From assembly GCA_947175655.1 (NCBI GenBank), contig CAMWNQ010000123.1:1-5200 (forward strand): DNA of 5,200 bases. The letters are read 5' to 3'. A model generated the notes under the pieces. The model saw nothing but the letters and a program-made list of their open reading frames with translations. It searched no databases and was not told the origin of the DNA. Source of the stretch: an uncultured Clostridia bacterium (GTDB taxonomy: Bacteria; Bacillota; Clostridia; Oscillospirales; Ruminococcaceae). Within the stretch, counting starts at the first letter, position 1; the number at the start of each line of letters is the position of its first letter. Shown in pieces: positions 1 through 4,717 of this stretch. The translations under genes and the position numbers were made by a program.

Positions 1-398
1 CTACCTACCACAGTGAATATATATCCTAGAAACAGAAAAATAATAACAGTCAATATTGAAATTGAAGTAAGGACAAAATTTTTCCAAAGAGAGTATTTCC
101 AGTCAAGATTGTTGAATTCGTGATTTGACCACGTACCTGTAAGAAACGCAAAAATTATGCCAAAAATCAGGTATCCATAAAAACCTGAATGAAATATTCT
201 TGCAATGGCAAAACCTAATATCATACCAAGTAATTGAGGTTTCATTATTTTAAACAACGCATAACCTAAAGGGTCTTCACGTTGTGGTTTACCAAAAGTA
301 TCTATATAATCTTGGTAGTCGATTTCAAAGTTATTAAATTCATCTTTTATGTCAAATAAGGCGTGTTTAATATGATGAATAATTTGCTTAATATCCAT
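1..398 (-). CDS. Unrecognised membrane protein, 3' end outside window
   Basis: The frame is open for 132 codons from an ATG at 398-396 to the left edge with no stop, so the C-terminus is missing. The start is well supported: AGGAGGG lies on the minus strand at 410-404, five bases before the ATG. The first ~50 residues (MDIKQIIHHIKHALFDIKDE...) are polar, with several His and acidic residues, and look cytoplasmic. Three hydrophobic segments follow: about residues 54-70 (starting PQLLGMILGF), 73-90 (FYGYLIFGIIFAFL) and 107-131 (FVLTSISILTVIIFLFLGYI). A short polar loop with several Trp and Asn residues (about 91-106) separates the second and third. This predicts a small multi-pass inner-membrane protein. 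I do not recognise a family, and no catalytic motif is visible. It lies 71 bases downstream of aconitase on the same strand with no convincing promoter between them, so it may share that transcript. Confidence 0.8.
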   Translation of the reverse strand, partial: MDIKQIIHHIKHALFDIKDEFNNFEIDYQDYIDTFGKPQREDPLGYALFKIMKPQLLGMILGFAIARIFHSGFYGYLIFGIIFAFLTGTWSNHEFNNLDWKYSLWKNFVLTSISILTVIIFLFLGYIFTVVG

Positions 399-433
399 AT
401 TTTCCCTCCTGATTCAGTTTTATGAGAATTATG

Positions 434-460
434 GGGGATATACGGGGACGGATATCCCCG
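434..460. repeat. GC-rich inverted repeat between aconitase and membrane gene
   Basis: This small GC-rich block in AT-rich sequence can fold in two mutually exclusive ways. GGGGATAT (434-441) pairs with ATATCCCC (452-459) around a 10-base loop. Alternatively CGGGGA (443-448) pairs with TCCCCG (455-460) around a 6-base loop. It follows the aconitase stop on the minus strand. No clean U-tract follows it in that direction, so it is a poor intrinsic terminator. An RNA-stabilising or processing hairpin, or a dispersed REP-like element, fits better. The pairing is seen in the sequence; the role is inference. Confidence 0.6.
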
Positions 461-469
461 CAGTAAAAA

Positions 470-2407
470 TTACTTCATAGATTCTCTTGTATAATCGAGA
501 AGTCCACCAGCAAGCATAATATCCTTTGTACGTCCTGAAAGTTCACAAAGTACTGGGATTTCTTTGCCATTTGTCTTGTTTACAACAGTGAGTTCAGATT
601 TTCCTGCTTCAACGTCTTTTCTTACATCAGCAAGAATGAGTTCATCACCCTGAGAAATTGAATCATAATCTGCTTCGTTCACAAAAGTAAGAGGAAGAAT
701 ACCAGCATTTATAAGATTAGCACGGTGAATTCTTGCAAAGCTCTTAACAAGTACAGCTTTAACTCCGAGATAGAGTGGAGCAAGTGCAGCATGTTCTCTT
801 GATGAACCCTGACCATAGTTTGAACCGCCTACGATTATGCTCTTACCGAGTTCCTTAGCTCTTGCTGGGAATTCTTCATCACATACAGTAAAGCAGTGCT
901 GGGAAATAGCAGGGATATTTGAACGTAATGGAAGAATTTTAGCACCGGCAGGCATAATATGGTCAGTAGTGATGTTGTCGCCTACTTTAAGTGAGCAAGG
1001 AGCGTCAATAGTATCAAGGAGAGGTGATGTTTCAGGGAAAGGCTTTATATTAGGACCTCTTAAAATTTCAACACTTTCCATATCAGCTTCATCAACAGGA
1101 GGAACGATCATATTATCGTTTATTGAGAATATTTCAGGAAGTTTGAATTCTGGCATATCTCCAAGAGTTCTTGGGTCTGTGAGAACACCTGTAATAGCAG
1201 ATGCAGCAGCCATTTCAGGTGATACAAGATAAATTTGACCGTCTTTAGTTCCAGAGCGTCCAAGGAAGTTTCTGTTGAAAGTACGGAGTGAAATACCCTT
1301 TGAATTTGGTGACTGTCCCATACCTATACAAGGGCCACAAGCACTTTCAAGAATTCTTGCACCTGCCTCAATAAGAATTGATAATGCACCATTCTGTGCA
1401 AGCATATTAAGAACCTGTTTTGAACCCGGTGCAATTGAAAGTGATACATCAGGGTGTACAGTCTTGCCCTTTAAGATGTGTGCAACTTTGAGCATATCAA
1501 GAAGTGATGAGTTTGTACATGAACCAATACATACTTGGTCAATTTTCATATTGCCTATTTCTTCAACACTCTTTACATTATCAGGTGAATGAGGGCAGGC
1601 AGCAAGCGGTACGAGTTCAGAAAGATTGATATTTATTTCTTCATCATAAACAGCATCATCATCAGCAGAAAGCGGAGTCCATACTTCTTCACGGCATTGA
1701 GCTTTAAGGAATTCCTTTGTGATTTCATCAGAAGGGAAAATTGAAGTTGTAGCACCAAGTTCAGCACCCATATTTGTTATTGTAGCACGTTCAGGAACAG
1801 AAAGAGTCTTAACGCCTTCACCGCAGTATTCAATAACTTTTCCTACACCGCCTTTAACGGACATTCTCTTTAAAACTTCAAGTATAACATCCTTTGCAGC
1901 AACCCACGGCTGAAGTTTTCCTGTAAGGTTTACTTTTACTATCTTAGGGCAGGTTATGTAATATGCACCGCCACCCATAGCTACAGCAACATCAAGACCG
2001 CCAGCACCTATGGCAATCATACCAATACCACCGCCTGTAGGAGTATGGCTGTCAGAACCTATAAGAGTTTTACCTGGTATGCCGAATCTTTCGAGATGTA
2101 CTTGATGACAAATTCCATTACCTGGTCTTGAGAAGTAGACGCCGTGCTTTTTTGCAACACTGCCAATAAATCTGTGGTCGTCGGCATTTTCAAAACCGCT
2201 CTGGAGTGTATTGTGGTCAATATAAGCGACAGAACGTTCTGTTTTAACGCGTGGTACACCCATAGCCTCAAATTCAAGATATGCCATAGTTCCTGTAGCA
2301 TCCTGAGTAAGAGTCTGGTCTATTCTGATACCTATTTCCTGTCCTTTAATCATTTCACCATCAACAAGGTGAGCCTTGAGTATTTTTTCTGTAAGTGTCA
2401 AACCCAC
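470..2407 (-). CDS. acn: Aconitate hydratase (aconitase)
   Basis: This cytoplasmic 4Fe-4S enzyme interconverts citrate and isocitrate through cis-aconitate; in anaerobes that step feeds 2-oxoglutarate and glutamate synthesis. The 645 residues match the short aconitase type of clostridia and Aquifex rather than the ~900-residue AcnA. The N-terminal catalytic part has IDH near residues 63-65 and GSDSHTPTGGG at 117-127. The cluster ligands are Cys297 in GSCTNSS and Cys357 and Cys360 in ACGPCIGMGQSPNS. The C-terminal swivel domain has GSNYGQGSSREHAALAP at 528-544, which carries the active-site Ser535 and Arg537 by analogy with mitochondrial aconitase. All key residues are present and the frame is intact. 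The start is GTG (2407-2405), giving MGLTLTEKIL, the usual N-terminus of this family as I recall it. An SD-like AAAGGA lies 10 bases upstream. Transcription probably begins near 2460 from its own consensus promoter. Confidence 0.97.
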   Translation of the reverse strand: MGLTLTEKILKAHLVDGEMIKGQEIGIRIDQTLTQDATGTMAYLEFEAMGVPRVKTERSVAYIDHNTLQSGFENADDHRFIGSVAKKHGVYFSRPGNGICHQVHLERFGIPGKTLIGSDSHTPTGGGIGMIAIGAGGLDVAVAMGGGAYYITCPKIVKVNLTGKLQPWVAAKDVILEVLKRMSVKGGVGKVIEYCGEGVKTLSVPERATITNMGAELGATTSIFPSDEITKEFLKAQCREEVWTPLSADDDAVYDEEININLSELVPLAACPHSPDNVKSVEEIGNMKIDQVCIGSCTNSSLLDMLKVAHILKGKTVHPDVSLSIAPGSKQVLNMLAQNGALSILIEAGARILESACGPCIGMGQSPNSKGISLRTFNRNFLGRSGTKDGQIYLVSPEMAAASAITGVLTDPRTLGDMPEFKLPEIFSINDNMIVPPVDEADMESVEILRGPNIKPFPETSPLLDTIDAPCSLKVGDNITTDHIMPAGAKILPLRSNIPAISQHCFTVCDEEFPARAKELGKSIIVGGSNYGQGSSREHAALAPLYLGVKAVLVKSFARIHRANLINAGILPLTFVNEADYDSISQGDELILADVRKDVEAGKSELTVVNKTNGKEIPVLCELSGRTKDIMLAGGLLDYTRESMK

Positions 2408-2417
2408 TGAAAATCAT

Positions 2418-2423
2418 TCCTTT
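2418..2423 (-). promoter_or_regulatory. Shine-Dalgarno of aconitase, abutting an out-of-frame ATG
   Basis: The minus strand reads AAAGGA here, 10 bases before the GTG start at 2407. An ATG (2417-2415) directly abuts the SD but is out of frame with aconitase. It would give only an 18-residue peptide ending at TGA at 2363-2361. The ATG is too close to the SD for efficient use, whereas the GTG frame gives the family's N-terminus. GTG is therefore chosen as the start. Confidence 0.6.
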
Positions 2424-2466
2424 CAAAATTAAACTTATAAAAAAGAGATGCTTTTTTTATGTATTT

Positions 2467-2495
2467 ATTATATAATTTTCCTGATATTTTGTCAA
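2467..2495 (-). promoter_or_regulatory. Consensus sigma-A promoter of aconitase
   Basis: Read on the minus strand, TTGACA (2495-2490) and TATAAT (2472-2467) are separated by exactly 17 bases. Both hexamers match the housekeeping consensus perfectly. The predicted transcription start is about 2460, giving a leader of roughly 53 bases with no clear riboswitch or strong hairpin. A promoter this strong for aconitase would be expected to need a repressor; see the palindrome at 2515-2533. Confidence 0.88.
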
Positions 2496-2514
2496 GTACC
2501 TGAAAAGCATTGTT

Positions 2515-2533
2515 AATAAAATAAGATTTTATT
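2515..2533. promoter_or_regulatory. AT-rich palindrome, possible operator
   Basis: AATAAAAT and ATTTTATT form a perfect 8-base inverted repeat around AAG. The centre (2524) lies about 64 bases upstream of the predicted aconitase start site and about 80 upstream of the pilin start site. The spacing ATAA-N9-TTAT and the location resemble the LysR-type (CcpC) dyad near -66 of Bacillus subtilis citB, as I recall it. AT-rich palindromes also arise by chance in such DNA, so the regulatory role is inference. Confidence 0.35.
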
Positions 2534-2569
2534 TCAGATAAACTAATAATAAAAATCATATTTACATAC

Positions 2570-2598
2570 TTGACAAACCAGATTTTGTATGATAGAAT
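2570..2598 (+). promoter_or_regulatory. Sigma-A promoter of the pilin-like gene
   Basis: TTGACA (2570-2575) is followed after exactly 17 bases by TAGAAT (2593-2598), one mismatch from the -10 consensus. The predicted start site is near 2605, giving a leader of about 52 bases. It is divergent to the aconitase promoter, with the two -35 boxes about 75 bases apart. The AT-rich tract just upstream (about 2540-2566) could act as an UP element. Confidence 0.82.
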
Positions 2599-2656
2599 AA
2601 ATGTGAATTAATTTAGTTATTATTTACAGATTTAATAATTAAAAGGGGGATTTTCA

Positions 2657-3127
2657 ATGAAAAATTCAAAAATACACGGTTTTACGCTTGTTGAACTTAT
2701 CGTAGTAATTGCTATAATAGGGGTTCTTGCAACACTTATTATTCCAAGCATTACGGGATATGTAAGAAAATCTAAACAAACATCAGCAAATGAAAATGCA
2801 CGCACTATTTATCAGGAACTCCAGTCACATGCCGTTGACCTTGAACTTGCTGGAAATCCATCAACAGATAATGATATTGCATTAAGTGAAAAAGTAGGAG
2901 TAACCGGAGATAAGGGAGATTGTGTTGACATTGCTGAATGGTCAGCCTCTGTTCCTTTAAAGATTGACATTGAAGGATATATAGATGTTTATTATGAAGC
3001 CGGATATCCAGTGTCAGTTGCATGGTCACAAAGTAAAGATAACGGCGCTATAATCGGAAGATATCCAAACGGATTCAATATTGACCAGAATAAAACATGG
3101 AAGAACTGGGATGATGATGTAAAATGA
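2657..3127 (+). CDS. Type IV pilin-like / pseudopilin protein with prepilin leader
   Basis: This 156-residue protein starts at ATG 2657, seven bases after a strong AAAGGGGG Shine-Dalgarno (2642-2649). The N-terminus is a classical class III prepilin signal: an eight-residue basic leader MKNSKIHG, cleavage expected between Gly8 and Phe9, then FTLVE with the conserved Glu at mature position +5 (Glu13). A hydrophobic helix of about 20 residues follows (9-30), then a polar extension of the alpha-1 helix (RKSKQTSANENARTIYQEL). The C-terminal part, about residues 65-156, is a soluble domain rich in Asp, Gly, Tyr and Trp with a single Cys (Cys89). The protein should be processed by a PilD-type peptidase and assembled into a pilus-like or secretion fibre. 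No peptidase, assembly ATPase or platform gene is in view, so it depends on genes elsewhere. Pilin-type proteins are linked to cellulose adhesion in Ruminococcus albus, but this role is not shown here. Confidence 0.9.
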   Translation: MKNSKIHGFTLVELIVVIAIIGVLATLIIPSITGYVRKSKQTSANENARTIYQELQSHAVDLELAGNPSTDNDIALSEKVGVTGDKGDCVDIAEWSASVPLKIDIEGYIDVYYEAGYPVSVAWSQSKDNGAIIGRYPNGFNIDQNKTWKNWDDDVK

Positions 3128-3133
3128 TGTAAA
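3114..3133 (+). repeat. 10-bp perfect tandem duplication over the pilin stop
   Basis: ATGATGTAAA occurs twice back to back (3114-3123 and 3124-3133). The second copy supplies the TGA stop (3125-3127). Loss of one copy would replace the end with ...VKN and a TAG, changing the product by about one residue. It looks like a slippage product with little coding effect. Confidence 0.7.
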
Positions 3134-3207
3134 AAATTAGACTTCTTATTTATCCATATATTTATGATATGATTTTTACATAATTATTGGAAAATGAGAT
3201 TTTTACA

Positions 3208-3363
3208 ATGAAAATCAAAAAAATTATGGTTGGTATTCTTGTCAGTATAACAATTATGGGTGCTGTACCATGTTGTTTTAATTTGATAAATAATCCGTCA
3301 GTTACAGTGAATGATGCACTTATGATACAGCAGTATCTCGCAAAAATTATTGGAGCGTTATAA
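3208..3363 (+). CDS. Mini-ORF: signal-peptide-like N-terminus joined to a half dockerin-like repeat
   Basis: A 51-codon frame runs from ATG 3208 to TAA 3361-3363. Residues 1-20 (MKIKKIMVGILVSITIMGAV) have a basic start and hydrophobic core typical of a Sec signal peptide. Pro-Cys-Cys follows at 21-23, with no good lipobox. Residues 25-47 align with one dockerin type I segment: a degenerate EF-hand loop (NLINNPSVTVND, where loop positions 1, 3 and 5 are Asn, Ile and Asn instead of Asp, Asn and Asp), then the helix ALMIQQYLAKI. The ORF ends shortly after, as dockerins often do. A normal dockerin has two such segments and is attached to an enzyme. This could be a remnant left by loss of the middle of a secreted dockerin protein, or a genuine small secreted peptide. 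The SD is weak (GAGA, 3196-3199). It lies 80 bases after the pilin stop with no terminator between; only poor TATGAT -10-like matches occur near 3163-3173. Confidence 0.5.
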   Translation: MKIKKIMVGILVSITIMGAVPCCFNLINNPSVTVNDALMIQQYLAKIIGAL

Positions 3364-3373
3364 TTTGTTTTTT
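3344..3373 (+). terminator. Weak candidate intrinsic terminator after the mini-ORF
   Basis: AAATTAT (3344-3350) pairs with ATAATTT (3360-3366) around a nine-base loop, followed after one G by six T (3368-3373). The stem is only seven A-U pairs and overlaps the mini-ORF stop, so it would be inefficient. It sits immediately before the next gene's -35 box, which is the position expected for the end of the pilin transcript. Confidence 0.3.
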
Positions 3374-3374
3374 C

Positions 3375-3403
3375 TTGACACACTAAATTTAATGTGATAT
3401 ACT
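3375..3403 (+). promoter_or_regulatory. Sigma-A promoter of the ApgM-like gene
   Basis: TTGACA (3375-3380) is followed after exactly 17 bases by TATACT (3398-3403), one mismatch from the -10 consensus. The predicted start site is about 3410, giving a leader of only about 33 bases. That leaves no room for a riboswitch or attenuator, and none is seen. Confidence 0.88.
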
Positions 3404-3428
3404 ATATTATATTTTGAAAAAATTTCTG

Positions 3429-3434
3429 AAGGAG
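3429..3434 (+). promoter_or_regulatory. Shine-Dalgarno that fixes the ApgM-like start at 3444
   Basis: AAGGAG lies nine bases before ATG 3444. An in-frame TTG at 3414 would add ten residues (MKKFLKEIIF), but this SD would then be inside the gene. The TTG also lies only a few bases from the predicted transcription start and has no SD of its own. The ATG gives MKYLVMLCDGMADYP, the typical family N-terminus. Confidence 0.85.
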
Positions 3435-3443
3435 ATAATTTTT

Positions 3444-4658
3444 ATGAAGTATCTTGTTATGTTATGTGATGGTATGGCTGATTATCCTATAGAGGAACTT
3501 GGCGGAAAAACTCCTCTTGAATATGCTGATACTCCTTGTATGGATAAACTTGCCAAGAATGCTGAAGTCGGACTTATCAAAACTGTTATGGACGGAATGA
3601 AACCCGGAAGTGATGTTGCAAATCTTTCTGTGCTTGGATATAATCCTGAGATTTATTATACAGGACGTTCTCCGCTTGAAGCAGGAAGTATCGGAATTGA
3701 TATGAAGTCAACTGATGTATCTTTAAGATGTAATCTTGTAACACTTTCCCATGAGGAAAATTATGAAGATAAAACTATAATAGATTATTGTGCCGGTGAT
3801 ATTTCAACATCGGATGCTGAAATACTTGTAAAATATCTTGCTGAAAATCTTAATGATGATGAATTCAAGCTCTACAGTGGTGTAAGCTATCGTCATTGTC
3901 TTATATGGAGCAATGGAACTCTTGATATTGCACCTCTTACACCTCCGCACGATATAACTGGCAAGCCTATTAAGGAATATATTCCGACAAATCCAAATGC
4001 CTCAAAACTTTATGAACTTATGAAGAAATCTTATGAACTTCTTAAAGATCATCCGCTGAATAAGGAAAGAATTGCAAAAGGTCTTCGTCCTGCTAACAGC
4101 ATGTGGCTGTGGGGAGAGGGTAAACGTGCAAATCTTGATGACTTCTATGAAAAATACAGCGTTAAGGGTTCAATGATTTCTGCTGTTGATTTATTAAAGG
4201 GAATCGGCAAATTTTCAAATATGAATGTTGTAAACGTTGAGGGTGCAACGGGATATATCGATACAAATTTTGCCGGAAAAGCACAGGCTGCTATTGATGA
4301 ATTTAAAAACGGTCAGGATTTTGTTTATATACACGTTGAAGCACCTGATGAATGCGGACACAGAAATGAAATGGAAAATAAAGTAAAATCTATTTCACTT
4401 ATTGATAAATATGTACTTGCACCAGTTGTTGATGCATTAAGGGAAATGGGAGATTTCAGGGTTCTTGTTACTCCTGACCATCCAACACCTCTTTCACTTA
4501 AAACTCATACAAACAATCCAGTACCTTATATGATTTATGACAGTACGAATAAAAATAATCAGAATAATGTTGATGCATATAATGAAAAAACTGCTGAAAA
4601 AACAGGTTTCTACATTGAACAGGGCTATTCACTTATGAAAAAGTTTTTACAGAAATAA
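3444..4658 (+). CDS. apgM: Cofactor-independent phosphoglycerate mutase, archaeal ApgM type (or proposed homoserine kinase)
   Basis: This 404-residue protein belongs to the alkaline-phosphatase-superfamily metalloenzymes of the ApgM type. These interconvert 3- and 2-phosphoglycerate through a phosphoserine enzyme and two metal ions, in the cytoplasm. Visible motifs, numbered from ATG 3444, are Asp9-Gly10 (LCDGMADYPIEELGGKTPLE), the likely nucleophile Ser56 in GSDVANLSVLGYNP, Arg75 in TGRSPLEAGSIGI, Asp302 and His306 in HVEAPDECGHRNE, Asp345-His346 in VTPDHPTP, and His355 in KTHTNNPVPY. Length is normal and the active site looks complete. A close branch of this family in bacteria is annotated as a 'proposed homoserine kinase' (TIGR02535) for threonine synthesis, and I cannot separate the two from sequence alone. 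The gene is monocistronic, with its own promoter and terminator. No glycolytic or threonine genes adjoin it, so context does not settle the substrate. Confidence 0.93.
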   Translation: MKYLVMLCDGMADYPIEELGGKTPLEYADTPCMDKLAKNAEVGLIKTVMDGMKPGSDVANLSVLGYNPEIYYTGRSPLEAGSIGIDMKSTDVSLRCNLVTLSHEENYEDKTIIDYCAGDISTSDAEILVKYLAENLNDDEFKLYSGVSYRHCLIWSNGTLDIAPLTPPHDITGKPIKEYIPTNPNASKLYELMKKSYELLKDHPLNKERIAKGLRPANSMWLWGEGKRANLDDFYEKYSVKGSMISAVDLLKGIGKFSNMNVVNVEGATGYIDTNFAGKAQAAIDEFKNGQDFVYIHVEAPDECGHRNEMENKVKSISLIDKYVLAPVVDALREMGDFRVLVTPDHPTPLSLKTHTNNPVPYMIYDSTNKNNQNNVDAYNEKTAEKTGFYIEQGYSLMKKFLQK

Positions 4659-4675
4659 AATAATAATATGGTATT

Positions 4676-4710
4676 AAAAAACGGGCAGATTTTTAAAAAA
4701 TCTGCCCGTT
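4676..4710. terminator. Bidirectional rho-independent terminator
   Basis: AACGGGCAGATTTT (4680-4693) pairs perfectly with AAAATCTGCCCGTT (4697-4710), a 14-base stem with a tiny loop. The A-run at 4676-4681 becomes a U-tract on the minus strand, making it an excellent terminator for the leftward DUF5662-like gene (stop 4718-4720). It begins 21 bases after the stop of the ApgM-like gene and should also end that transcript, though less ideally, because GTTGATTTGC rather than a pure T-run follows on the plus strand. Confidence 0.92.
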
Positions 4711-4717
4711 GATTTGC

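Noticed and set aside
837..1913. Three plus-strand open frames (837-1232, 1275-1592, 1719-1913) opposite aconitase
   Set aside because: They are antisense shadows of a well-conserved enzyme gene, with low-complexity Ser/Ile-rich translations and no proper start signals.
2059..2410. Minus-strand 80-codon frame (2059-2301) and plus-strand 88-codon frame (2144-2410) over the 5' part of aconitase
   Set aside because: Both overlap the conserved N-terminal aconitase coding region and show no RBS or family features.
2805..3029. Minus-strand 74-codon frame inside the pilin-like gene
   Set aside because: It is a Gln/Leu-rich antisense translation of the pilin codons, without start signals.
3171..3207. 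Direct repeat GATTTTTACA at 3171-3180 and 3198-3207 ahead of the mini-ORF
   Set aside because: Ten-base matches of T-rich sequence are easily found by chance in this AT-rich spacer, and no promoter or operator geometry fits them.
3208..3276. Lipoprotein signal at Cys22 or Cys23 of the mini-ORF
   Set aside because: The residues before the Cys pair are A-V-P, which does not fit the usual L-[AS]-[GA]-C lipobox. An ordinary signal peptide or membrane anchor is more likely.
3162..3383. Minus-strand 73-codon frame opposite the mini-ORF
   Set aside because: Its start lies on the promoter of the ApgM-like gene and no RBS is visible. The plus-strand frame has recognisable signal-peptide and dockerin-like features instead.
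3414..3443. In-frame TTG extension of the ApgM-like gene adding MKKFLKEIIF
   Set aside because: It has no Shine-Dalgarno of its own, lies almost at the predicted transcription start, and would place the good AAGGAG inside the gene. ATG 3444 gives the family N-terminus.
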